From Jaltomata sinuosa (taxonomy: Eukaryota > Streptophyta > Magnoliopsida > Solanales > Solanaceae), in the NCBI GenBank assembly GCA_003996215.1, contig QJPP01007218.1:930001-994000 (forward strand): a DNA stretch of 64,000 bases, read 5' to 3'. This document shows positions 48,649 through 60,684 of this stretch, one piece after another. A program made the translations under genes and the position numbers. How positions within the stretch are numbered: position 1 is the stretch's first letter; the number at the start of each line of letters is the position of its first letter. The notes below the pieces were generated by a model. That model had not been told where the DNA came from and made no database searches. It saw only the letters and a list, made by a program, of their open reading frames with translations.

Positions 48649-49373
48649 TTATTTTCTCCAACACCTCTCCTTCTTAATTCGAGTTTGAGACAGATAATGT
48701 GAACCAACTCACACGGGCGGAGTTTTTAAAAAAAGAGCCTAAGCTCTCTCTTTGATGAATACAACGATCTGCCTTTGGGACCTTTTCTTGAATTGCTTTT
48801 ACCTCATATTCTTCTCGTGTGAACATGATCTCTCAAGAATCCTCTTTTTTATTTTTGGAATTTTAACTACTATAATATACTGATATATTTTTTGAAAAAA
48901 AAAATCAACATTAAGTTAACCTCATTTGAAATCTAATTTAAACTAATAATATATATAATTTAATCATACTTGAACATAATTATCGGTTTAAACTAGTAAT
49001 GTTTATATTTCTCTTAATCAACCAAATTATTATAAATTTTAACTTTTACAATGTCTTGATACTATGTAAAACCAAATATTAAAGAGTTCGAGTCAGACTT
49101 GCTCGCCTCAATTCAAGCTGGATTATACTTTTAACAAAGTTTTGTTAAACTCAACTTGATATTATAACAAGCTGAATCGAATTCGGCTCAACTCAATATT
49201 ATTGGTAAAGAAGAAGTAACAAAGGGAACATTAGATAAAGGAAAGGAAACATTTACACAAAGGTAGATAATTAAAGATTAATTTTGAGGAGAAATTTCAT
49301 TTCTCTCAAATGTAAACCCCCAATCAAACCAATTACACAAAAATTACATTAGTTAACAATAATACACACACTA

Positions 49374-50606
49374 CTAAATCAAACCATTAGCAATGGCTCG
49401 ATTAGTATCAAGATGAGTAGTTTCATAAACTGGTAATTCTTCACGATACCTATTACTATCTATTCCAATTGCAGAAAGATTATCAAGTTCAAATAAATCT
49501 GAACTAGCACAACTTGCACCATCTTCATCATCATCATCTTCATCGTCATCGAAAATTTCCATTTTTTTGATTTGTGAATTTGAATTTCTCTGATAATTCC
49601 TCAGCAATTCCTTAGCTGCTTCCTCAACTCGACGACTTTTTTCCATAGAATGGAATTTGAGCTCTTCGTTAACGGAGTTTCTGATATTCTTTACTGATTC
49701 TGGATTGGGTTTTTGTTCTTCGTACAGATTTTTGTGTCCACATGGCTGACAATCTTCGTCTACAATGATACTCACTGGGTAAAATCTAACAGAACGCTTG
49801 GTTCCGTTGCTGCTGGATTTTGGTGTATTTTTGCTTAAGCATGACCTGGAAAACGAAGAGGCTGAAGAACAAGTGGACGATGCATTTGTGGAATTCGAAG
49901 AAACTTTTGGTTTCTTCGCATTTCCAGTAGTGAAGAGTGAGTTCAAGAAACTTGCTAATCGACCTCCAGGAGAAATAGGCTGCTTCACTTTCTTTAAATC
50001 TCCGTAAATCTTCAAAGCTTTTGATTTCGTCTTTACAAACCCAGTTTCGCTTTTGGTTTTTGGAGCAAAATCTCTTTCCATGTGGAGCTGATTATGGCGA
50101 AAGTTGCCGTAATTGTTGAGCTGTTTAGCTTGGTTTCTGCTGAATTTTTCTGGGTTTTGAGCTGAAATGGAGGTTCTGACTGATTTAGGTCTGTTTAGAC
50201 CATAACAAGAAGAAGAGGAACCAGATGAATTTATGACTACATTATTATAACTGGATTCCGTTTCTGAAGAAGAAAACACACCCCCACAGCTCGAATCTGA
50301 AGAACTCGAGCTCGAATTCATCAAGTTCCTCGATTTCCTCTCGAAATCCGCAATAGATTTTCTACGAACAACAACTTTTTCACTCACTTTATGCTCCATC
50401 CATTTCTCAATCATACAAGCTTTTTGAAAACTCTCCATATTGTTGTTGCTCTGTTTCTTACGCATTGTTTCTTTGTAAAGAACAATCTCTTCTTTTTCTT
50501 CTCCTTGATCAATTGACCGGTAAATTGCGTCAAGAAGTGTAGAAGAGAAAGACGGGTTCGAAGAATGTGAGATTTCTCTCTCTCGTTGATAGTTATATCT
50601 ATCCAT
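49374..50606 (-). CDS. BIG GRAIN 1-like protein
   Basis: Single-exon gene for a 410-aa BIG GRAIN 1-like protein. The family founder in rice is a plasma-membrane-associated positive regulator of auxin response and transport; the role here is inferred from family. The start is MDRYNYQREREISHSS. Family blocks follow in order: SFSSTLLDAIYRSID (residues about 20-34), MIEKWMEHKVSEK, RRKSIADFERKSRN, RPKSVRTSIS, then the most conserved core KSKALKIYGDLKKVKQPISP with GGRLASFLNSLF (about 195-228). After it come a Ser-rich CSSASSFSRSCLSK, KRSVRFYPVSIIVDED, RVEEAAKELLRNYQ, an acidic run of Asp/Glu (about 350-362), and the C-terminal ASSDLFELDNLSAIGI and YREELPVYETT. Length and lack of introns fit the family. 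No frame damage. The sequence is rich in Ser and disordered, with no membrane segment. Confidence 0.96.
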   Translation of the reverse strand: MDRYNYQREREISHSSNPSFSSTLLDAIYRSIDQGEEKEEIVLYKETMRKKQSNNNMESFQKACMIEKWMEHKVSEKVVVRRKSIADFERKSRNLMNSSSSSSDSSCGGVFSSSETESSYNNVVINSSGSSSSCYGLNRPKSVRTSISAQNPEKFSRNQAKQLNNYGNFRHNQLHMERDFAPKTKSETGFVKTKSKALKIYGDLKKVKQPISPGGRLASFLNSLFTTGNAKKPKVSSNSTNASSTCSSASSFSRSCLSKNTPKSSSNGTKRSVRFYPVSIIVDEDCQPCGHKNLYEEQKPNPESVKNIRNSVNEELKFHSMEKSRRVEEAAKELLRNYQRNSNSQIKKMEIFDDDEDDDDEDGASCASSDLFELDNLSAIGIDSNRYREELPVYETTHLDTNRAIANGLI

Positions 50607-51110
50607 ATATGACTATTTTTATAGAAGAAGAAAAAAACAGAGCAACAGGAAGAAAAACAGGGGAGAATGAAGGAGTGGGGTGAAAAATGATTGAAGGAAT
50701 GTCTTTATTGTCTGTTATGGAAGAGTCAAAAGCTGCTGGAGAAGAGAGATGGTAATGGGGAATTCATGTCATATACACAAAAATAATATTAATAATAATA
50801 ATAATAATAAGGAGAAGAAGAGACAATGGAGACAAAGAGTTATGGATAACTGATGATGGTTTTAGGGAGAGAGAGAACAGAGCATAATGAGAGACTGTAA
50901 TTTGGATGACACGCCTGAGCAAGAGAGAGAGAGAACACTGTGTGTGTTGTGTGTTTTTATTCTGTCTTTCGTGGAAGAGTAGGGGTGATGGGGAGAATGG
51001 GGATGGGGTTGTCCAACAAGGATGCATTGTCAGCCTGCCACTGATGACATGGCAATATGTATTTATTTCTTCACGAGAAATACGTAGTTAATACTTATAA
51101 TATAGTATAG
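50607..51110 (-). promoter_or_regulatory. 5' leader and promoter of the BIG GRAIN 1-like gene
   Basis: On the gene strand this region contains CT/TC-rich tracts (GAGAGAGAGA on the plus strand at about 50867 and 50922) and an ATT microsatellite (50783-50809). Plant core promoters often carry such pyrimidine patches. No confident TATA box. A Stowaway MITE begins immediately upstream at 51115. Confidence 0.45.
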
Positions 51111-51114
51111 TGTA

Positions 51115-51356
51115 TTCCCTCCTTTCAATTTAATTAGCATATTTTGATTTGACACGAAGTTTAAGAAAGTAAAAAAGACTTTTGAAGCTTGTGGTTTTAA
51201 ATTAAAGATATGTCAAATGTATTTAAATATCATTTAATCTTGTGGTCTAGAATATGTCATGTGAAAAATTAAAATTAAAGAGTTTTTTAAAAAAAGAGGC
51301 ATTTTTTTAAACGAACTAAAAAGAAAAGTACCCCAAACAAATTGAAAATGTGAGAG
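51115..51356. mobile_element. Stowaway MITE upstream of BIG GRAIN 1-like gene
   Basis: Left end TTCCCTCCTTTCAATTTAAT and right end AATTGAAAATGTGAGAG are flanked by TA. The interior matches the 36800 and 39568 copies (CTTGTGGTTTTAAATTAAAG). Confidence 0.8.
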
Positions 51357-51509
51357 TAATATAATATAAAAATTATACTTGCCCTTCATAATCCGTCTTG
51401 CCAGACTAGAAGTAACAATTCTTAATTGATGAAACGGAGAAATTTATTGAATAGTCTTTTTCTCCTACTGTTTATTCAAAATTCGAAATAATTTAAAGTG
51501 ATGATTAGA

Positions 51510-52012
51510 AATGACATGATGTATCTTGAGATTATCGAGGACATGTCATTAAATAAGAGAGTTTCGAGATCATAAATTAGGGTAGAAGGTTAGTTGGTTG
51601 GTAGTTGCGTGTTCTCTCACTTTCTGCGATATAGACTTGTGGTTATACTTGTACCTACATTCTTATCAATAGCATTAACACTATTCTTATAGTAGTTTTT
51701 TTTATTTCGGTTATTACTTGTATTTTTTGTGCTCAATTATCATATTATTTCGTATTCATTACTCATTATTGTTCTTTCTTCTACTTGTTGTAAACTACGA
51801 TTTCTTTTTCGTTATTTCATTATTGTTGATGTTTTTATTTATGTATTTTTTAAAACTGTTTTGAAATGCTTTATTTAAGTCAAGGGTCAATCGAAAATTA
51901 CCCATTTATCTCTATAAGGTAGGGGTAAATTTTACATACACCCTACTCTTTTCAAATCTCGCTTATAAAAATATACTAAATATATTATTGTTATTGTTAT
52001 TATTATTATGAA
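51510..52012 (+). mobile_element. RTE LINE 3' fragment, plus strand
   Basis: Starts in the region corresponding to QDMA..LTEDMTLDRKV, heavily mutated, then AGGGTAGAAGGTTAG. The tail follows at 51875-52012 with GTCAAGGGTCAATCGAAAA, GGTAGGGGTAAATT and TTATTG repeats. Confidence 0.75.
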
Positions 52013-55000
52013 AATATTTTTAAATTCATAATATTTTTTTAAAAAAAGTATCTATATCCTTCTCTTCCTTACTTTTAATTTTTTAATAATCATAATGTTC
52101 GAGCTAATTCCTCCTACTAACTTTTGTTGATATCATTCATTATTTATAGGAAGCTCTTCTTGTAGACAACTTACTATCAAGAGCTTATAGTTCGGACAAC
52201 AATATATATTTACTTTTCATTCTTACTCCGCTTGTGAATGCTAAGAAATTTTTACTAAATGTAATTTTACATTAATTTGATTATTATTATTATTATTATT
52301 AAAATGAGCTACAAAAATATAGTTGACGGACATAATTCAGACCATTTATTTATTAGATTTTTTGTTGAGCTTGAATTACTTCATGTATAAATATGAATTA
52401 ACAGTTGGTATTGATTTTGCATGCGAATGCGAAAGAAAAGACTAGTGAGCAGTTTGGTATTATGTCTTATTCGTAATAATTTATCCCAATACAACCGAAA
52501 TACTATATAAGTATTCACTTTTTAGTTTACATAGAGAATAAATTAAATGATTTCCCATGATCAATTATAATTTCAATATATAAAAAAGAACCCCATAAAA
52601 TTCCTATGAGTTTTATTTATCAATCTTCTGTATATCTATTATCGGTCTCTCGTGAATAGATCATATTGAGTATTTATATTAAATTAATACAATTTATTAT
52701 AATTAAGTGATTTAATGAAACAAAAATACATATTAATCAATCATGATTAACTAAAAGAACTCTATATTTAAACATGTGGTATACATATATTGGCTTGATG
52801 TAATTAAACAACCGATACAAGTAAGTTTATATCCTTATAATATAGATTAAATAAAAAAAGGAAGTTATGGTGTATGTTTAATCGTATTCAATATAAGCAT
52901 AGTGAAAACTGATCATACTTTTCAGACTTAGGTATTCGCCTGTCACCCGTAATCCGACTACTTTAGGGAGTGGGGGTGAAGGGGGGGTTTACATAGAACA
53001 GAGGCAAAGGGTTGTATTTTCATATAAAATATATTTTATTTATTATCTTGGATATATTTAAACGTTGTATATAGATAAATAAATTTAAAAAAAAAAAGAT
53101 GAAGCAGCGTGTCATATTAAGCTAGACATTCCTTTTGGGATAACAGTACTCTGCATACTATTTAATTATGTTACCTTAATCTCCAACATTATCTTTCTTT
53201 TTCTTTTTCCAAAACACTATCTCTTTTTTAAATTTGTTAAATAAATTACTCTTTTGAATGGAAAAAAAGGAAAAGTAAAAAAAAAAGGGAGTGGGCGGGA
53301 GGGTGGGGGGAGATAATCTCATATAGTCCTTGTCTTTAAGATCAAGAAAATAGAAAGGAAAATGGGTAATTAAAATAATCATATAGTATTCGTAGCGGCT
53401 AAATTGGTGCATCAGGTAATATTCTATGAGAAAGGTTAGAGATCGATTTCCTCTGCTAATACCTCATTATTAAAAAATTATTTCTCAGTGAAAAATATTT
53501 ATTAGTTATTCTAATAGATAATTTGATTGAATCCGTGTGAAAAGAAAAAATTAGAAATCTTCCCACTATTTCAGTAAGAATCTGTTTTTCACCATGCATT
53601 TTCTCAGTGAGCTAATTCGATGGGAAAGTGAGTTGGTTCAATGAGAAATGAGTGAGAAAATTATGACACAAATTCCCATGAATTCATGATGGAATTTTTT
53701 TTTATTTCTAGTAATGCTTTTTCAGCTGAGCTTGCCGCACTGGGCTTACCTAGTACGATATATATATCTCATGTATAATTTACAAGTTTACACAAATAAG
53801 AGTAGATTTATTCAGTGCACACCCAAGGATAGTGACTGCGCATTTTCAAGATAATCTCGTAGTCCTTTTAATTATTTTCTGTTAAATTCAAAATATCACT
53901 AACTTAATTTCTCATTTCTTTTTATTTTGCCTTTCCCAAAATAAACACTACATATCTTTTATTTGATCTTTGATTTGATGTATATGTTATGATGCCTATA
54001 TAGTCTACGATTTTGCATTCATCCCAACTTATGCAACTCATGAAGATGAATTAAGTCTATATCTTGTTGTTGCATACGCATTAATAAAACCATTTAAGTA
54101 ATAGATCTAATTATTAGAGTTTTGTCCAAACTATCTTTTCTATTTAGTATACTTCTTAAATATCTCAACTACCCATTAATTGAAGCAATAAAAATAGATT
54201 TTAAAAAGGTAGGAGTAGTAAGTAATTTTTATTTCTCTTAAACGTTAAATATTTTAAAAATAATCCAAATTTACTAAAATGACTTCTTCATTCTTGTTTT
54301 TTCTGGACATGGACTTTGTGACCTATCCTCCGAGTTATTTCTTTTCTCGAAATTACTGATCCATTTTACCAACTTTTCTTATTTGTATTTTATCAATCGA
54401 TCAAAGATTATTTACCTTGAAGATTTAGTTCGATTACAAAAATACCTAATATATGAGATTGAAAATACCCCTTCATAGAAATTTTCACCTTTTTTTCTCC
54501 CTTATTGACTCAAACCTATAATTTCAGAATTGAAGATGAAAAGTGCTTACTATTTGAACAAACCTTTCTTGTCAAAAAGGATTCTATCATAATAAAAGAA
54601 AGATGGTAGAAATTTTAATGATGTGCATAAGTGCATACTTCCAAGTCCTTCATTATTATTATTTGTATACAGAAGAAAGATATGTGTTAGATTGAGAAAG
54701 AGACCCCAAAAGTGGCCAACTTTGTCCAAACATGATTTACATAATGCTAAATTAATCATTGCACTCGTGGCTGTCAATCTTTATAGAGTAACGGATCAAT
54801 ATTACAATTCATAAATAAATTGACCTACAAAACTAATAATTAAGAAATCCAATTTATATATTCTAATTCTATTAATTAGCATAAGAAAAACTACACAATT
54901 TATTATTTTATTTTATTTTTCAAACTACTAATTTCATTACTTATAGACGATTATTTGTATTATCTTTTCGTATTTGAAAATATAAAATTCATGCAATCAT

Positions 55001-55116
55001 GGATGTAACCTAGTGATGAAGCAGTTGAAAATCATGAGGTCAATCTCAAGTTCAGATCTCAGTAAAGTTAAAAAACATTACGTGATTTCTCCTCATCTGA
55101 CCAAATAACGTAAACA
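52013..55116. other. Gene-free AT-rich intergenic DNA
   Basis: No coding sequence or confident element recognised. Contains an ATT microsatellite near 52280 and G/A-rich purine runs near 52970 and 53280-53312. Confidence 0.55.
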
Positions 55117-55290
55117 GTGGTGGATAGCCAAAATTTTATTAAGGGAGTTCAAAATATAAAAAGTAAACACACGAATAAGCTAAAAGAGGTTCAACATCTA
55201 TTATATATATTTAACCATATAAAAAGTATATTTTTTCGCTAAAGGTGGTTTTGGAAAAAAAACTGACCCTACGTAGCTTCACCCCTGACT
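55117..55290. mobile_element. Short hAT MITE family S, copy 3 (174 bp)
   Basis: Left GTGGTGGATAGCCAA and right CTTCACCCCTGACT are diverged family S ends. The interior shares TTCAACATCTATTATATAT and TTTTTCGCTAAAGG with copy 1. GTAAACA flanks it (55110-55116 and 55291-55297). Confidence 0.82.
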
Positions 55291-55780
55291 GTAAACATGA
55301 ATAGAGTTACTCGATAATTGTATTGGATGAAAAGGTAGCAAATATCTCGTACAATTAATAGAGTTTTACGCGTAAATTGACCCGAATACCACCGTTATAA
55401 AAAGATTATCTTGGAAGTCCAAGTGGTATGGGTGAGGAGAAGACTAAAACAAAAATTCTTTAAATTTAGGGAAATAAAAGAATTAAAGTAGATTCCTTTT
55501 AAATCTTGAAATGACCAAATGTACAATTCATGAAAGTGAGAGGGAAACAATGAAGTTCATGCATGGGAATAAATAGAAAAACATTGTACTACGTTGGTGT
55601 TATGTTATACATGTAAAACTAAAGTTCATCTTTGCCATCCTCCAATTGCACCTATTACACTCGTCTTATCAATCAACGTTAGTGCCCATCCCAATACAAT
55701 TTGTCCCCTTCTATTAATGCTAGCTATCGAGTCATCAACATTTTTGTTAAGCCATCTCGTCTATGGAATATACTGGTCCA

Positions 55781-56372
55781 ATTAATTCAGGTTTTCATGA
55801 CGTAGGATGAAAAACCCTTCTTTTCTTCATTCTTGAAACCCGAATATGAAATGTCTGATTAACGGTAAAAGGTTTAGTCCATTACACTACATCCCTTAGT
55901 TTCACAGGGACATGTGTATTTTTGTATGCATGGGTGGATTTGGAGGCCTAATTACGAGTTCATGAGAATCTAATAGCTTTTCTCTGGATTTAGTATATAT
56001 ACATTAAAAAATCTATAAAATATTTGTAAATATATGATTGTAAACTCAATAATTATTATATATTAACTTAAAATCGATTAATTCATGTTTTCGTAACGCA
56101 AGACCGAGAAACACACTCCCTCTCTTCATTCCTGAAGTTCAAACGTGAAATATCTGGTTAAGAGTGAATGAATTTGCCCGTTACACCACATCCCTTAGTT
56201 TGAATGGGACATGTATGCCGTTGTATGCAGGAGTGGATCTGAAAGCCTGATTACGGATTCACGAGAATTTAATACTTAATTTTTCTTCATATTCTGTATA
56301 TATACATTAAAAATCTATCAAATATTTATAAATATATGGTTGTAAACTCAATAATTACTATAATATTAACTT
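55781..56372. repeat. Tandem duplication E, 296-bp unit
   Basis: Copies 55781-56076 and 56077-56372 are colinear. Shared blocks include CTACATCCCTTAGTTT/CCACATCCCTTAGTTT, GGGACATGT, TATATATACATTAAAAA and TTGTAAACTCAATAATTA. They differ by roughly one base in eight by eye. Confidence 0.9.
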
Positions 56373-56519
56373 GAATTTGACATACAAACCCATGAAGTTC
56401 ATATCAATCATGAATTTCCACTACAAGCATTATGCTATCAAGGAACAATTACCATATCCAATCAATATTTCTATATGCTTAGCCAGAAAAAGTAAAGATT
56501 AATTTATCAAATTAAACAC

Positions 56520-56520
<1 letters not shown>

Positions 56521-56556
<36 letters not shown>

Positions 56557-56578
56557 TATATATATATATATATATATT
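56521..56578. repeat. AT dinucleotide microsatellite
   Basis: A long, nearly uninterrupted AT run with one TTAA interruption. Confidence 0.92.
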
Positions 56579-56579
56579 T

Positions 56580-58883
56580 TGTGTGTTTATCAAAATTCTT
56601 AGAGACATGCATGTATATCTATCAAATTAAAATCTTAGGTATATGCTATAACCACTTGAGCCATATGCAGGAAAAACTGACACTTGTAATATTGGACTGA
56701 GAGAATATATTTAAAGGGTGATATAGTAAAATTATCATTCTATTTATTGCTTCTCAAGGGGTATGCGAGGTCAATACTTGACAAATAAAAATGAACGGAA
56801 GGAGTAGATTTTTGTAGAATTCTCAGATTAGCTTCAACTTTCATTGGGCTTTGATGCAATTGGGCTCTATCGATGGTGACCACATAATAATTAAGAAGAG
56901 TTAGAGAATTGGGATTTGTCTTTCCCAAGGGAGGCCCTAAAGAAAGAAAGTTTTTTTTTATTTTTATTTTTTGAAAAAAAACGTGTGTTGTTTAATTTTG
57001 CAATTACTGTTCAAAAATGCAGCGCCCACAATGTATGTATCTAAGTCGAGCACGCATTCATTCATTCAATATATTCACATACTCCATTTCCCCATTCATT
57101 AAGTGAAGGGTTTATTAGGGTTTAAGAGGCCTTATTAAAAGCTTCACCAAGCAAGTCCTTTAAAGTTGGAAAATATCTGAATTACCAAAATCAATAATGG
57201 ACGATCACTACTCTAATCAAAAGACTAAAGGCTGGCCGGCTCCTACTGACGATAGGTGGTAACCAAACTACGACAATCTAGCCTTTTGAAGCATCAATTC
57301 AAAGGCAAATTCAGAATTTAAAGTATATGAATTTCTACAACGACTACATGAGTATGTGATAGTAACTCCATTTACAGATTCATGTGACCCCGCGCGCACA
57401 TAAACTTGGATTGTGTAGCGACTTTGGGCGACCGAGCCAGACCAAATCAAAACAACTTTGATGGCTCAAGGTTCATGTAATAGTATTTAGAACCTACATA
57501 AAGTATTGGATTAGACTATATATATGACCAAAGTAACCAAGAAAAGAAAAAAAGAGGGCTTTGGTTTCAAGTTTAATAAAGGAAAAAAGACCTAATTAGA
57601 TTGTTCCATACTCCTCCAAACTGTCAAAGTTTTTTTCTTTTTCTTTATTCTCTTTAAAGAAGAGATGAAGAAAAAAGAAAAGGGTATAAAGTACTCTTTG
57701 GCGATCCCTATGTGTGATTAACTGCACGCTTGCACTAAAAAACAATTGAACAAAAAAAAAAAGGCAGCAGTAAGTGGATCGTCTTAGAGGTTTAGATCTG
57801 AAACTTGACAGCTTCTCTATCAAGCAAAGCAGCTAAAAGCAAAAAAGAAAAGGAATTAAACCAAAGCTAAAGTGAGATCAAGGGGGAAGCAACTTTTATT
57901 CTGCCTGTTCACACGTACTACTACTTACTTTTATATTAGTAGTAACTATCAAAGCAGAGCAGGAGGAATCTGAAATCATGATGGAAATCAAGGAATGCTC
58001 ACACTTGCCTTGTCTCCCTCTGCCATAGTATTTTTTGTTTTCGACCGTGGTGATCAGGTCAACTTGCATACATCTCGACTATTCTGCTTCTTCTTTTTTT
58101 TGTTTTCAATGGTGATGATCAAGTCAACTTGCATACCTCGCGACTATTCTGCTTTTTTTGTGCAACATGGATCTTATTGGATACACTATAAACTTTTCTT
58201 AGTTGGTATACATAGATGATATACGATTATCGGTATATTATATATGAATTATACGTATATTATACACTTGCCAACGACTATTTAGATTAATTCATCTTAA
58301 CCTCATTAACCAATCATCAATTTGCCTATATTATACATTTGCTTAACTATTTTAAGTTTAAGCAATTGAATTGAAGACTATTTAGGTTCGTTCATCTTAA
58401 TCTCATTAATCGATCATCAATTTGGCACCTTTTTCCTCTTTCCTTTCTACCTGTTGTCTAACAGGCTCTCTGCTGCTACCCGTTTAATTGCTCCAAAACT
58501 ACTAATCTCAGGATCCACAAAAGAAATAGGGAACTGCTCCTCAATTAGCATCAACACTAGGGACCATATGCTCCCCGCTTTCTTCTGTGGTTATAATTAG
58601 AACACAAGCCAACGAGCTTAAAACCACAACACAAACACCTTTTATGTACTAGTTTTGGAGTTTTCGCCCTTTGCTTCTGGCGAAGGTAAATAGTCAAAAA
58701 AATTAACGGAGAACATGAGCGTTGAGGCTTTCATCGAAACAAAGAGAAGGCCCAGCCCAGCTGGTGCTTTTTTGTGTTAGCCAGGTGAAAGGCTTGATTG
58801 ACTATAAACAGACAAACAACTTGATCAAACAATGCAACGCAATATCAGTATTAAAAAGTGGCAAACCTATAGCTAAATCAGTA
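56580..58883. other. Intergenic DNA with two small tandem duplications
   Basis: No gene recognised. A duplication of about 65 bp (58029-58160, shared GTCAACTTGCATAC and CGACTATTCTGC) and one of about 57 bp spaced by 97 bp (58276-58433, shared TTCATCTTAA.CTCATTAA) are visible. Confidence 0.55.
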
Positions 58884-59109
58884 TTAAAAAGTGGGCTCAT
58901 TAACTTGAGCTTCAGCAGCTGCTGCTGCTGCCATGGAACAGGCCAAATGTTGAGGTTTCCCCATTGAGACAGGCCGCGGAGAAAGATACAAGCCTTGAAA
59001 TTGCATACGGAATGAGTCTACAGCAGTTAGAGCGGCACTGAAAGAACCATGACCAGTGTGGGACAGAAGATAGACTGCATAACGCGTTTGTCCAGGCACG
59101 TTGTAGTGA
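58884..59109 (-). CDS. Exon-like 3'-terminal coding piece, unrecognised protein
   Basis: On the minus strand an acceptor (CTACATTGCAG, AG at 59111-59110) is followed by an open frame of 74 codons ending in TAA at 58886-58884. The translation begins HYNVPGQTRYAVYLLSHTG, continues FRMQFQGLYLSPRPVSMG, and ends in an alanine run (six Ala) and VNEPTF. It reads like a genuine terminal exon rather than a chance frame, but I do not recognise the family. No certain upstream exon was found, so this may be part of a real gene or of a pseudogene together with the piece at 60340-60599. An overlapping 104-codon frame on the same strand looks less protein-like. Confidence 0.35.
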
Positions 59110-60339
59110 CTGCAATGTAGGATGGACTCTTTGCCTCATCCACATTTCAGATGTTTCTGCTTTTCGAACAAGATTCAAGGAGAAAATCAATCCCCAATTT
59201 ATTTTCTGTCCGCAAGCCAAAAACATCCTAATAGATCACAAGTTGTGAACAATCTTAAACTACGGTGATTGACACATTTGACTTCGAACATTAGCCAATC
59301 CACTATGATAACAAAAGTAAGATGTTCGGATCTACATGTTGAAAACATTTTTGGTGCATCAAGATAAATTACTAGTAACACATTGCATTTACATTTTAAA
59401 AGATTGGCCACTTAAGTCACACCAACAAACAACATTGAACTCGGGGGAAATTCATCAGTGTACACTAAGTGTGATGACTCAAACCAGCAGCTACAATTAA
59501 CTTGATTCTTGCTGAAGGGGGGGCTCAGTCCATTTCTCCACCAATCAGTATTCTTAAAGCAAAAGAACAACAATGCGAGAAGCAAACCATAAACAACATT
59601 TACCGAAAGCAAAGAATACCCAACAATATGAACTTAGTACCAAAAACATCAAACTGCAATAAAAAATTACTACTTTCAGCATGCAGTATACAACAATGGT
59701 AATATTAACCCAACAACTCAAGATAAATATCATTGCAACTTCACTAGCATAATTAATATTCCATTTTCAATTAACAACCATCATCAATTTGTGCAATTCA
59801 ATTTCATATATAATTGCTTTAGCAACTACAGTAAGAAATTAGAAGAGACGAGCAAAGCTTTCCTAGAGACAGATGCAGGTAAAAGAAGAAAAGAAGTCAT
59901 TATTTTTTTGGGGGAGTGAATAAGTAGTGATTTCAGTGCTAAGTATCCAGGGGATGCAATCAGTTGAAAAAGGATTAGCTCCAGTACATTGAGTCTACTA
60001 CTACTACACAAGGAGCTAACATATATCATGAATGGATCTAAATTATTTACACATGGTAGTTTACACCAACAAAAAAGAAGTCATTGTTTGATGAGGAAGT
60101 AAACCCGTTACAAACTGTAGAAGTAGTAGAAGAAAGGCAGAAAAAAGTCATCATTTGAAAAACAAAAGATGGAGGTGAATCAAAAGAAGATAAACAAAAG
60201 TAGAAGAAGAAAGTGTGATAAAAATCATAGCAGCAAGTCAGCAACCAATCAAGCAAAAATAAAGTCAAAACAAAGAACAAGACAAAGCCATGTATTACAA
60301 GTTAAAGTGAATACCCTTTTGCTGATCCCGGTTAAGATA

Positions 60340-60599
60340 TTAGTTGCTCGTGAAAGATCTGCTAACAGGCAAGCTGGATTTAGGAAAATCAGACACAGCA
60401 CTCGGATCACTTCTAGAGTTCGAACTCGAAGGTCAGATAATCCTTTAGAGTTATCACCATCCTGCCGGACCTGCCCCATGTGTGATTTTGAAGATGAGCT
60501 GCTTTGTTAAGATGAAGACTCAATAGATCTTTCAGCAGACTTGCATCTAGCACCCAACACTCCAGCTTCAAGCTTAATAGATGCAACTTTGTAGTCAAT
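60340..60599 (-). pseudogene. Exon-like piece with a stop and a 1-base deletion, unrecognised
   Basis: After an acceptor-like GAGCCCAG (AG at 60601-60600) the minus strand reads IDYKVASIKLEAGVLGARCK and then AERSIESSS, followed by an in-frame TAA at 60509-60507. The frame then continues as a Ser-rich stretch (QSSSSSKSHMGQ) to GLSD near 60440. There a one-base loss shifts it, and it resumes as SNSRSDPSAVSDFPKSS up to a TAA at 60342-60340. The low-complexity Ser-rich tail looks like a real C-terminus. The stop fits a CAA-to-TAA change, so a damaged gene copy is likely. Family unknown. Confidence 0.35.
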
Positions 60600-60684
60600 C
60601 TGGGCTCGAGATATGGAACATGAACAGGATATGAACGCGACAAATAAACTCCAATGCACATTTAGTGAGTCAAATGTTTAACCA

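Larger units (their letters stand above)
30880..49373. other. 18.5-kb gene-free intergenic region
   Basis: No protein-coding exon I would defend is present; open frames are short and lack recognisable domains. What can be identified is LINE tails, Stowaway and hAT MITEs, a plastid insert, local duplications and simple repeats, each listed separately. Confidence 0.65.

Noticed and set aside
30880..49373. Many 60-99 codon frames in the gene-free region
   Set aside because: AT-rich or repeat-derived, lacking domains, splice structure or codon pattern; several are translations of LINE tails and MITEs.
60169..60510. 113-codon plus-strand frame rich in Lys, Arg and Ser
   Set aside because: It is antisense to the more protein-like minus-strand piece and has no domain; low-complexity composition explains its length.
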